Shown here one piece after another: positions 24,765 to 32,639 of a stretch of 37,209 nt of DNA. Position 1 is the stretch's first letter, and each line of letters begins with the position of its first letter. The stretch is from Actinomycetes bacterium (GTDB taxonomy: Bacteria > Actinomycetota > Actinomycetes > Propionibacteriales > Nocardioidaceae), in assembly GCA_023417775.1 (NCBI GenBank), contig JAEZEJ010000064.1:1-37209 (forward strand), written 5' to 3'. Both the position numbers and the translations under genes were made by a program. The notes under the pieces are model-generated. The model made no database searches and was not told the DNA's origin. It saw nothing but the letters and a program-made list of their open reading frames with translations.

Positions 24765-25243
24765 TGCGAGGCCTGTACTTCGAGGAGTTCGAGGTCGGCG
24801 CTGTCTACCAGCACGCCTTCCGCCGCACCATCACCGATATGGACAATGTGCTGTTCACGTCCCTGACGATGAATGTCGCCCCGATCCATCTGGATGCCGA
24901 GTACGCCAAGACGACCATCCACGGGCGCCCGCTGGTCAACAGTCTCTTCACCGTGGCGTTGATCGGCGCCTTCCACGTCCCGGAGCTGACCATGGGCACC
25001 ACGCTGGGCAATCTCGGGTACGAGGACGTCCGCTTCCCGGCCCCGGTATTCGCGGGCGACACGCTGCGTGGTGAGACCACGATCGTCGACAAGCGAGAGT
25101 CCACGAGTCGTGATGACTCGGGCATCGTGTGGTTCGAGCATCGTGGCTACAACCAGGACGATGTGCTCGTGATGATCTGCAAGCGCGCGGGTCTCATGAT
25201 GAAGCTCCCTCAGTCCGAAGCGACCCCCGTCCTCCCGGTATGA
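24764..25243 (+). CDS. MaoC-family enoyl-CoA hydratase (mesaconyl/itaconyl-CoA hydratase-like)
   Basis: The 159-residue single hot-dog protein has N37-V-A-P-I-H42, a variant of the D-x-x-P-x-H dyad with Asn, and RFPAPVFAGDTL, common to the mesaconyl-CoA and itaconyl-CoA hydratase branch. It follows the acyl-CoA dehydrogenase with a one-base TGATG overlap. ACAD-MaoC-lyase sets occur in the mycobacterial leucine/itaconate route; here a CitE-like lyase lies 11 kb away at 36277. I infer hydration of the dehydrogenase product. The unusual Asn could lower or alter activity. Confidence 0.85.
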   Translation: MRGLYFEEFEVGAVYQHAFRRTITDMDNVLFTSLTMNVAPIHLDAEYAKTTIHGRPLVNSLFTVALIGAFHVPELTMGTTLGNLGYEDVRFPAPVFAGDTLRGETTIVDKRESTSRDDSGIVWFEHRGYNQDDVLVMICKRAGLMMKLPQSEATPVLPV

Positions 25244-26013
25244 CCGAGCGGACCGCCGTCGTCGTCGGCGGGGCGGGAGCGATCGGCGAGGCCTGCGGCG
25301 AAGCGCTGATGGCCGGCGGGTTCCGGGTGGCCGTGGCTGATGTCGACCGCGCTGGGGCGGAGCGGGTCGCCTCGCGGCTGGGCGCCGACGCAGCGGTGAC
25401 GATCGATGTCACCTCCAGCGACTCGGTGCGGTCCGGTCTGAACGGGCTTGCGGACCGCTGGGGGCGTATGGACGTGGCGGTGAACCTCGCAGCAGTGGCC
25501 GGCCCTCGCGTGGCCCTGCACGCCTATGACGATGACGAGTGGTCGCGCATCGTCGACGTCAATCTCACCGGTACCTTCCGGTGTCTGCGCGAGCAACTGC
25601 GTCTGATGTCCCGTTTCGGCGCAGGCAGCGTCGTGGTCGTCTCCTCGGTGGGCGCCGAGATCGGATTCCCGGAGGCCGCTGCCTACTCGACGACCAAGCA
25701 CGCTCTGACCGGGTTGGTGCGCTCGGCCGCCGTCGAGTACGCGGCCCACGGTGTCCGGGTCAACGCGGTGCTGCCCGGATTCGTCGATACCCCGTTCTTG
25801 CGAGGGCGACGCACGCCCGCGGAGCTCGAGCGGCTCGCGATGGCACACCCGCTCGGTCGTCTCGCGATGCCGGGTGAGGTCGCCGCTGTCGTGGCCTTCC
25901 TGGCTTCGTCGGCCTCGGACTTCGTCACGGGGTCCTGCTACGAGGTCGATGGCGGATTCCTTGCCGGCCGGCCGCTCGGGGCACCTGCTTCGACCGCTTC
26001 GGGAAGGCCGTGA
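25240..26013 (+). CDS. Short-chain dehydrogenase/reductase
   Basis: The 257-residue Rossmann enzyme has a Gly-rich cofactor loop (GGAGAIG, residues 10-16), NLAAVAG for the NNAG position, Ser136, and the Tyr149-x3-Lys153 catalytic pair (YSTTK). The C-terminal YEVDGGFLA is typical of classical SDRs. The acidic D in VADVDRA after strand 2 favours NAD. It probably oxidises a hydroxyacyl-CoA or ring alcohol to a ketone. The ATG overlaps the stop of the MaoC gene. Confidence 0.92.
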   Translation: MTERTAVVVGGAGAIGEACGEALMAGGFRVAVADVDRAGAERVASRLGADAAVTIDVTSSDSVRSGLNGLADRWGRMDVAVNLAAVAGPRVALHAYDDDEWSRIVDVNLTGTFRCLREQLRLMSRFGAGSVVVVSSVGAEIGFPEAAAYSTTKHALTGLVRSAAVEYAAHGVRVNAVLPGFVDTPFLRGRRTPAELERLAMAHPLGRLAMPGEVAAVVAFLASSASDFVTGSCYEVDGGFLAGRPLGAPASTASGRP

Positions 26014-26038
26014 AGTACAGAGTGAAAGTGAGAGGTTC

Positions 26039-27301
26039 ATGAGGATGAGACATCGGCGCGCTATCGGCGCGCTGGGAGCCGTGGCGGCTCTGACGGTGAC
26101 GACCGCCTGTGCCGAACAGGGTGGCTCCGGCGATGGCGGCGGAGGTACGAGCGTCGACTACGGGGCCGATCGAGCCGAGTATGCCGAGGCGCTCCGCGAG
26201 ATGGAGCCGGTCGAGCTGACGATCCAGTCGACGGGCCCGAAGGGATCGGCGACCGGCCGCCGATTCGAGGACTATGCGGCCGCGGTGGAGGAGTGGTCCG
26301 ACGGCAAGATCACCTTCGAGTTCTTCTATTCCAATGCGGTGGCGCCGCCCACCGAAGTGCACCAGGCGATCGCGGACGGGCGCCTCGATGTCGGCTCTGT
26401 CATGCCGTCCTTGATCCCCGACGAGTTCCCGGCGGCGAATGCCTATCAGGATCTGAGCCATCTGGGCCGCCAGCTGCCGGTCGACTGGATGCTGCAGTGG
26501 CACGGCATCATGCTCGACGTCTCGGCCGCGATCGACGATGTCGATGACGAGTACGAGGACCGCGGCATGAAGCTCCTGTTGCCCGCCTTCGGCTCCGGCG
26601 CCTATATGCCGTACTGCGCGAACGACGGTGGGCTGGACAGCCGAGGCGTCGCCACCCAGAGCCGAGTGCAGAATGTCGAGGCGGAGGCGCTCGGCATGAA
26701 CCCGACGTCGATCAGCTACAACGAGATGTTCGAGGGCCTCGAGCGCGGCGTGATCGACTGCGCCATCACGTCGGTGACCGGTGCAGCGCTGGGCGGTTAC
26801 ATCAGCGTCGCCCCGCATGTGCTCTTCGATGAGGAGACCGGGTTGAACGCACCCGGGGGATCGGTCGCGATCAGCCTCGACCGGTGGAACGATCTCCCGC
26901 TCGCGGCCCAGCAGCTGCTCGTGGACCGGCTCGATGTCATGATGCAGGCCAATTTCGAGGGGGCCTGGGAGAACACCAGCACTGCGGTCGAGGAGGTGGT
27001 GGACGCGGGCGGATCTTTCGGCTCGTTGTCCGCCGAGGATGTCGAGGCGGTGACCTCGGTGCATGAGCAGATCGAGGAGGACATCATCTCGGGCGACGCC
27101 GTGGCCGATGGGCAGGCGCTGATCGACAGGGCGAGAGAGTTCGAGAGCGAGTGGGCTGGCGTGATCGAGTCCCTGGGCATCGACGGCATCGGCGTCTCCT
27201 ATGAGGACTTCCCGGCGTGGTATGCCGAGGGCGTGCCCGACTTGCAGCCGTATTTCGACGCTCTGTGGGAGGGAGCGATGGGCGCACGCCGCCCGTCCTG
27301 A
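26039..27301 (+). CDS. Second TRAP substrate-binding protein (orphan DctP paralogue)
   Basis: The 420-residue product is a paralogue of the protein at 12538: both mature N-termini begin CAEQGGSG, both share KGSATG, EEWSDGKITF and SLERG/GLERG-type segments, and both end in RPS. Cys24 is the likely lipid anchor, though the box reads TTAC, with Thr at a place usually held by Leu. No second permease pair follows, so it may use the DctQM encoded at 13891-16006 and widen the substrate range. It has a gtgagagg ribosome site and is the last gene before the terminator. Confidence 0.85.
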   Translation: MRMRHRRAIGALGAVAALTVTTACAEQGGSGDGGGGTSVDYGADRAEYAEALREMEPVELTIQSTGPKGSATGRRFEDYAAAVEEWSDGKITFEFFYSNAVAPPTEVHQAIADGRLDVGSVMPSLIPDEFPAANAYQDLSHLGRQLPVDWMLQWHGIMLDVSAAIDDVDDEYEDRGMKLLLPAFGSGAYMPYCANDGGLDSRGVATQSRVQNVEAEALGMNPTSISYNEMFEGLERGVIDCAITSVTGAALGGYISVAPHVLFDEETGLNAPGGSVAISLDRWNDLPLAAQQLLVDRLDVMMQANFEGAWENTSTAVEEVVDAGGSFGSLSAEDVEAVTSVHEQIEEDIISGDAVADGQALIDRAREFESEWAGVIESLGIDGIGVSYEDFPAWYAEGVPDLQPYFDALWEGAMGARRPS

Positions 27302-27311
27302 TCGACCCGCG

Positions 27312-27341
27312 ACGGGGCCCCGACGCTTGTCGGGGCCCCGT
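27312..27341. terminator. Bidirectional hairpin ending the long operon
   Basis: A perfect 13-bp stem, 27312-27324 against 27329-27341, encloses the loop GCTT. It begins 11 bases after the second DctP stop and lies between convergent genes. There is no T-run on either side, which is common for actinobacterial terminators. Confidence 0.85.
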
Positions 27342-27369
27342 GGCGTGTCGGGTTGTCGCCAATTCCGGA

Positions 27370-28212
27370 TCAGCCGGCGGAGCTTTTCCAACTCAACGCC
27401 GGCTTGGTGGCCCAACTGAGCACGCGATCGACCGCGAAGCCGACGAAGAGCAGCACGAAGATCGCCGCGAACGTGCCCGCGCTGTTGAAGGTGCCGGCAT
27501 TCAGCGCGACGAGATAGCCCAGGCCACGGTCGCCGGCCAGCATCTCGGCCACGACGACCCCGACGATTGCTTGGGGCACGGCGAGCTTCAACCCGGCGAC
27601 CACCCAGATCAGGGCTGAGGGGAGGCTGACCCGCACCAGGACATCGAGGGGACTTCCGCCCATGATGCGTACCGAGTTCTTGAGGGCCTCGCTCACGTCG
27701 CGGATGCCGAAGAAGGTGTTGTAGAAGATCAGGAAGAAGACGATGACCGCCGCGGTGAGGACGCGCAGCTCCGATCCGATGCCCACCCACATGATGAAGA
27801 GGGGGATCAGAGCGTGCTTGGGCATGGTGTACAGGGCGGTGATGAACGGTTCGAAGACGGCCGCCAGTCGTTCGGACTGACCGAGCAGGCTGCCGACGAC
27901 CAAGCCGATGATCCCGCCGGCGAGCAGTCCGAGCGCGGCGTCCTTGAAGGTGCTGATGGCATTGGTGCCCAGTTCACCGTTCATCACCCACGACCACAGC
28001 TCGGGGAGGATCTCCGAGGGCCGGCTGATCAGCAGGTCGTCGACCACACGGCCGGATGCCCACTGCCATCCGAGCAGGATGGCCGCCGCGACGCCCACCT
28101 GGGCGAGCCGGACGCCCCAGCGCCGCTTGTTGCGTTCATGACGCTTGCGGCGGGCTCTATCGGGGTTCACCGACCGCTGGTCGCTGATGTCTGCGGCGAT
28201 CGTGGTGCTCAT
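27370..28212 (-). CDS. ABC transporter permease (SsuC/TauC-like)
   Basis: The 280-residue protein has an Arg/Lys-rich N-terminus, about six membrane helices, and the cytoplasmic EAA-type loop (VRIMGGSPLDVLVRVSLPSA) that docks on the ATPase. It belongs to the BPD permease group with nitrate, sulfonate and taurine transporters. Its ATG overlaps the stop of the ATPase gene upstream, and it is the last gene of a leftward three-gene importer operon. Confidence 0.92.
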   Translation of the reverse strand: MSTTIAADISDQRSVNPDRARRKRHERNKRRWGVRLAQVGVAAAILLGWQWASGRVVDDLLISRPSEILPELWSWVMNGELGTNAISTFKDAALGLLAGGIIGLVVGSLLGQSERLAAVFEPFITALYTMPKHALIPLFIMWVGIGSELRVLTAAVIVFFLIFYNTFFGIRDVSEALKNSVRIMGGSPLDVLVRVSLPSALIWVVAGLKLAVPQAIVGVVVAEMLAGDRGLGYLVALNAGTFNSAGTFAAIFVLLFVGFAVDRVLSWATKPALSWKSSAG

Positions 28213-29027
28213 GCCCCACCTCCGAGGTCGTTGTCGCGGGGCTTCCGGGCGGACAGCAGCGTCGCGTGCAGCTCGCGTTCGAGGGCCAGGAAGGAGTCGT
28301 CGAATGGCAAGCTCTCCAGGTCCCGGCCCTCGCCGAAGGGAACCTCGACCTCGGCCACGATGTGTCCGGGTGGTCCTCCCCCGACGACCAGGACGCGGTC
28401 AGAGAGGATCGCGGCCTCGTTCAGGTCGTGGGTCACGAAGAGCACCGTCTGCCCCAGCCGTTTGACCGCCCGTCGTAGCTCGATGTGCATCTGATGTCGC
28501 ATCTGGGCATCGAGCGCCGCGAACGGCTCGTCCATGAGCAGTAGGGTCGGCTCGTAGATCATGCTGCGCGCGAGCAGTGCCCGGCGACGCATGCCGCCGC
28601 TCAGCTGTGCAGGGAAGAGACTTGCAGCATGCGTCAGGTCGAGCAGTTCCAGATACTTGTCGACGGCGACGCCGATCTCGTGCTTGGGTGTCTTGCGCAG
28701 CTTCAGCGGAAGGCCGATATTGGACGCTACCGTGCGCCACGGCAGCAATGTGTCGTCCTGGGTCATGTAGCCGACGGCGGTGTTCACGCCCGAGATCGCG
28801 CGGCCATCGAAGGACACGTCTCCGCGTCGTGGCGAGAGCAGGCCGGCCGCGAGGTTGAGGATCGTGGTCTTGCCGCAGCCGCTCGGGCCGAGCAGCGAGA
28901 TGAACTCCCCCTCGGTGACATCGAGCGTGACATCGCTCAGGACGTCGGCCCAGTCGCCGAAGCCGATGCCGAGACCGTCGACCGAGAAGATCGTCTTCGG
29001 GGTTGGGGTGGTGGTCGTGCTGCTCAT
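28209..29027 (-). CDS. ABC transporter ATP-binding protein (SsuB/TauB-like)
   Basis: The 272-residue ATPase shows Walker A GPSGCGKTT, the signature LSGGMRRR, Walker B LLLMDEPFAALD and the switch VTHD. A Q-loop TQDDTLLPW is present. I favour the ATG at 29027 because gaggag lies five to ten bases upstream; a GTG at 29039 overlaps the stop of the binding-protein gene and could be used instead, adding four residues. It would power import together with the neighbouring permease and lipoprotein. Confidence 0.93.
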   Translation of the reverse strand: MSSTTTTPTPKTIFSVDGLGIGFGDWADVLSDVTLDVTEGEFISLLGPSGCGKTTILNLAAGLLSPRRGDVSFDGRAISGVNTAVGYMTQDDTLLPWRTVASNIGLPLKLRKTPKHEIGVAVDKYLELLDLTHAASLFPAQLSGGMRRRALLARSMIYEPTLLLMDEPFAALDAQMRHQMHIELRRAVKRLGQTVLFVTHDLNEAAILSDRVLVVGGGPPGHIVAEVEVPFGEGRDLESLPFDDSFLALERELHATLLSARKPRDNDLGGGA

Positions 29028-29035
29028 ATCGCTCC

Positions 29036-30097
29036 TCACTCGCCCCGCGCCGGTGTGGCGACGGTCTCCTCGTAGGACAGCTGGGTGTAGTCCTTCTCCG
29101 AGCTCGACTGGTAGAGATCCATGAAGGTCTCCCAGTTCGCCGCCGTGAAGTAGGCCCCCTCGGGGAAGCCGTTCTGCGCCTGTTCCCAGGCGAGGTCGAA
29201 CTCCTCGTCGCCCACATCGGGGAACGAGCTCTCCTTGAGCGCCCGGCCGGCGGCCTCCGGATCGTCGCGGACCATGGCCTCGGCGTCGGCGAGGGTCGCG
29301 TGGAAGGCCTCGACGATCTCGGGATTCTCCTTGACGAACGTGTCGCTGGAGATGAGGACGACGCCGACGAGGTCGTCGAAGTCCTCGATATCGCCGCGGG
29401 GGAGGGACATCCAGAGCTCGCCCGATCCGTCGGCCACGTTGACGTCGGCGACACCGACGCCGTAGAAGCTGCCGTCGTACTGCCCGCGGCGGATACCGGC
29501 GACGATGGCCGACTGGTCGTTGACCGGGGCGATGGTCACGTCCTCGTCGGGGGTCAGACCGTATTTCTCAAGGATCAGGCGCAGCGAGATATTGCTGGTC
29601 GATCCAGGACCGCTGGTCGCGATGGTCATGCCCTCCAGCGCCCGGATCCGTTCCTCGACAGGGTCATCGGCCGTCACATCGAGATCGGCGGCGACATCGG
29701 TGTTGAGCACCAGGTTGTTGATGAGGCCTCCCGTGCCGCCGACGATCACCAGGCCTGCTCCCTCTGCGTTCGCGTCCGCGACCGTCGCGGTCCCCGAACC
29801 AGCGAAGTCGAACTGACCGGAACGCAGGGCGGCGACCTGGTTAGTGCTTCCGGCACCGCTTTTGACGACCTCCAGCTCGATACCGTGCTTCTTCCCGAGG
29901 TCCTCCGCGAGGGCGAGGTTGATCAGGGCCGTGTTCATGGTTGGGACGGCGACGTAGACCTTGACGGTCCGCAGGTCGTCGGGTGGCTCCTGTGCACTCC
30001 GTTCACTGGCGCAGGCGGACAGGGCGATGATCGCTGGCAACGTGAGGCCGATGGTCCCGCGGCGAAGAAGCGATCCGGTCGAGGCTCTGGCATTCAT
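29036..30097 (-). CDS. ABC transporter substrate-binding lipoprotein (NMT1/THI5-like)
   Basis: The 353-residue product has a lipoprotein signal with the lipobox LSAC (Cys29), then an NMT1/SsuA-type binding fold: VKVYVAVPTMNTALINLALA, a middle TIATSGPGSTS segment and a C-terminal FYGVGVADVNVAD region. This class binds sulfonates, aromatic acids, thiamine precursors or other small molecules. It is the first gene of the leftward importer operon, with aggag before the ATG. The 32-bp palindrome at 30158 lies about 60 bases upstream. Confidence 0.88.
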   Translation of the reverse strand: MNARASTGSLLRRGTIGLTLPAIIALSACASERSAQEPPDDLRTVKVYVAVPTMNTALINLALAEDLGKKHGIELEVVKSGAGSTNQVAALRSGQFDFAGSGTATVADANAEGAGLVIVGGTGGLINNLVLNTDVAADLDVTADDPVEERIRALEGMTIATSGPGSTSNISLRLILEKYGLTPDEDVTIAPVNDQSAIVAGIRRGQYDGSFYGVGVADVNVADGSGELWMSLPRGDIEDFDDLVGVVLISSDTFVKENPEIVEAFHATLADAEAMVRDDPEAAGRALKESSFPDVGDEEFDLAWEQAQNGFPEGAYFTAANWETFMDLYQSSSEKDYTQLSYEETVATPARGE

Positions 30098-30157
30098 GTC
30101 ATCTCCTGGTTATCGGGCCGGAAAGGCGCCGGCCCGGGGCAAATGCAACGTATAGAT

Positions 30158-30189
30158 GTGATTATAATCATGACCATGATTAGAATCAC
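30158..30189. promoter_or_regulatory. 32-bp palindromic operator in a divergent promoter
   Basis: GTGATTATAATCAT (30158-30171) and its inverted partner ATGATTAGAATCAC (30176-30189) match at 13 of 14 positions around the spacer GACC. Inside it, ATTATAAT (30161-30168) gives a perfect TATAAT on both strands. The element therefore could cover the -10 boxes of both the ABC importer (left) and the acyl-CoA synthetase (right). Such long AT-rich palindromes are typical TetR/GntR-class operators. Confidence 0.7.
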
Positions 30190-30216
30190 AAATCGACACC
30201 CGGTAGGAGTAGATCG

Positions 30217-32310
30217 ATGAGCGCTCCCGCGAGCTGGATGCTCGACTCAGTGCTGAGCCCGTCCTCGGTCGCGGTGATCGGCGCATCGGAGAACCAGGAT
30301 GGACACACTGGCCGCGTGGTGGCGAACTTGAAGCGCACCGGCTACCGCGGAGCTCTCTATCCGGTCAATCCCGGCCGGAAGGAGATCGCGGGCCTGCGCT
30401 GTTATCCGAGCATCTCTGCTATCCATCAGGTTCCGGAGTGCGCCTATGTGCTCGTACGAGCCGACCGGGTGCCAGGGGTCGTCCGGGAATGTGTCGCCGC
30501 AGGTGTGAGCTCGGTCGTCATCTGCTCGGCGGGATTCGCCGAGGAGGGAGACCACGGCCGCCGCCTCGAGGAGCAGGTCAGACGCGAGATCTCTTCGGGA
30601 CCTACGAGAGTGCTGGGTCCCAATTGCATCGGGGTGATCAACCCGGTGGATCGTGTCATCCCCGCGCCGACCTTCAATCTGACCTATGACTACACGCCTG
30701 GCGGGGTAGCCCTCGTGAGCCAGAGCGGTGGTGTCGGTGTCAATGTCTTCAATCGTGCTCAGGGGAACGGCATCGGGATCCGTGCGCTGTTCAGTGTCGG
30801 CAACGAATTGGATCTGGACACCGCCCAGCTGCTGGACGCCCTCGTCGATGATCCTCGAACGACCGTCGTGGGGCTGGTGATCGAGCAACTGCGAGACATT
30901 GGGCGATTCGGCGGCGCGGTCGCCCGAGCCAACGCCGCCGGCAAGCCGGTGCTCGTGCTGAAGCTCGGAACCTCCGAGGCCGGAGCGCGCAGCTCGCAAG
31001 GGCACACCGGCGCGATGGCGGGGTCGGCGCAAGTGTTCTCCGATGTCATGCGGCAGCTCGGCGTCCTCGAGGCCACCACGATCGACGAGCTCTTGGGCGC
31101 GGCACATCTGCTCGACCGGAAGGCGGCTCCACAGGGGGACAGGATCCTGGTCATCTCCCCCTCGGGAGGGGACTGCACCTACGTGGCCGACCGTGCCGCC
31201 GATCGAGGGCTGCGGCTGCCGGAGCTGGACCCGAGTACCCGCGAACGGCTGGGTCGGATCATGCGCTTCGGCCATCCGACGAACCCCCTCGACCTGACCG
31301 GTCAGGTCATCGGCGACCCGCAGCTGCTCGATCAGGCGCTCGCGACGGTAAGGGACGACCCCCACTTCGACGCGGCGATCCTCGGTGTCCCCACGTGGGG
31401 TCGGCACGACGCGGACCGACTGCTTCCCTCGCTGGTGGCGGCGGCCCGGTCGAGCGATCGGCCGATGGTTCTCTCCGCTTGGTCGGCGCGCCGTCTCACC
31501 GAACGCGCCGAGGAGATCCTCCTCGCTTCGGGTCTTCCCTGGTTCTCCTCGGCTGACGATGCCGCCGCAGCCCTGGCGCTGTCATCGCAGGCAGCCACCG
31601 CGCGTGGGGCGGAAGGGCCACCCCAGCGAGGGACGGCCGATGAGGTGCCGCGCCCCTCGTTCTTCTCCTCGACACCCACCGAGGCCGAGGTGATGTCCAT
31701 GCTGCGGGATCACTGCCTTCCGGTAGCTGACGAGGTCGTGGTGGAGACGCTGGCCGAGGCCGAGCGCGTCGCAGACGACTTAGGGTGGCCCGTCGTGATG
31801 AAACAGCTGGCGGACGGTGTGCTGCACAAGAGTGACCTCGGGCTCGTTGCTCCGGCGGTGACGGATCGCGCGGACGTGCAGGCCGCGTGGTCGAAATTCG
31901 ACGCCGCCGTCGCCCAGCACCGACTGCACCCTGCCGGCGTCCTGGTGGCCCGCAGCTACACCGGTGTGGAGACCATCGTCGGCGGCGTGCGCGATCCCTC
32001 CTACGGCCCGCTCGTCATGGTCGGAGCCGGTGGCGTGTGGGCGGAGCGGCTCTCGGATACCATCTTCGCGCTGTGCCCCCTCTCGATCTCCGGGGCCCGT
32101 GATGTCATCAGAGGTCTGCGGTTGGGACGCATCCTGGCTGGGTATCGCGGTTCCGTGTACGACATCGACTCCCTCGCCAAGCTCGTCGTCCAGGTCTCCC
32201 GGCTGATGGTAGATGCCCCCTGGATCCGGGAACTCGATCTCAACCCGGTCTTCGTGCACGAGGGATCCGCGGGTGTGACGGTGGCCGATGCCGCTTTGGT
32301 GACCACCTGA
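30217..32310 (+). CDS. ADP-forming acyl-CoA synthetase, fused alpha-beta
   Basis: The 697-residue protein has a CoA-binding Rossmann domain (VAVIGASENQ at about residue 18), two succinyl-CoA-ligase-like domains with the phospho-His loop SSQGHTGAMAG (His263), and a C-terminal ATP-grasp domain (about 480-697) with WPVVMKQLADGVLHKSD. This is the alpha-beta fused NDP-forming layout. It makes an acyl-CoA from an acid, ATP and CoA, releasing ADP. The ATG has a taggag site eight bases upstream. It is divergent from an ABC importer over one palindrome, so I infer that it activates the imported acid. Confidence 0.9.
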   Translation: MSAPASWMLDSVLSPSSVAVIGASENQDGHTGRVVANLKRTGYRGALYPVNPGRKEIAGLRCYPSISAIHQVPECAYVLVRADRVPGVVRECVAAGVSSVVICSAGFAEEGDHGRRLEEQVRREISSGPTRVLGPNCIGVINPVDRVIPAPTFNLTYDYTPGGVALVSQSGGVGVNVFNRAQGNGIGIRALFSVGNELDLDTAQLLDALVDDPRTTVVGLVIEQLRDIGRFGGAVARANAAGKPVLVLKLGTSEAGARSSQGHTGAMAGSAQVFSDVMRQLGVLEATTIDELLGAAHLLDRKAAPQGDRILVISPSGGDCTYVADRAADRGLRLPELDPSTRERLGRIMRFGHPTNPLDLTGQVIGDPQLLDQALATVRDDPHFDAAILGVPTWGRHDADRLLPSLVAAARSSDRPMVLSAWSARRLTERAEEILLASGLPWFSSADDAAAALALSSQAATARGAEGPPQRGTADEVPRPSFFSSTPTEAEVMSMLRDHCLPVADEVVVETLAEAERVADDLGWPVVMKQLADGVLHKSDLGLVAPAVTDRADVQAAWSKFDAAVAQHRLHPAGVLVARSYTGVETIVGGVRDPSYGPLVMVGAGGVWAERLSDTIFALCPLSISGARDVIRGLRLGRILAGYRGSVYDIDSLAKLVVQVSRLMVDAPWIRELDLNPVFVHEGSAGVTVADAALVTT

Positions 32311-32639
32311 TTGGCGCCGCCGGACTCCTCTCGATCGTCGATCCGGAAAGGTCGTCAACGATGTCGTCGTCCGGTAGGTGTACTCACTCGCGCAGACACG
32401 TCGCCACGGTGACACGGTTGTGCTCTTCTGCGAATCCGACATCCACGACGCGCTCGGCGAGCTGGTCGCGGGATGAACCGCGGGCGAGGCGTCCGATGAC
32501 CTGCCCCGGTGCACATCTCGTAGACCCTGGCTACCTTGTGTCCGAGAGGCAAGGGGAACGGACCGATGCGAGCGGTGCAGACAGGGGCGTGCAGGATGCC
32601 GACAGCGGTGTGCCCGTCATCTGCCGGGCCTGCGCGATG
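32311..32639. other. Gene-free stretch with a possible relic
   Basis: No convincing gene lies here, between a rightward and a leftward stop. One 32-codon plus-strand frame (32378-32476, GTG start, immediately preceded by a TAG) encodes a natural-looking segment, HGDTVVLFCESDIHDALGEL, which resembles the end of a larger ATP-dependent ligase-like protein. It lacks a clear ribosome site. I read it as a probable remnant of a deleted gene. The short palindrome GATCGTCGATC (about 32328) is the only structure visible. Confidence 0.3.

Noticed and set aside
25925..27790. A 621-codon minus-strand frame opposite the second DctP gene
   Set aside because: It crosses the terminator and the ABC permease, shows no domain, and mirrors real codons of the plus-strand gene.
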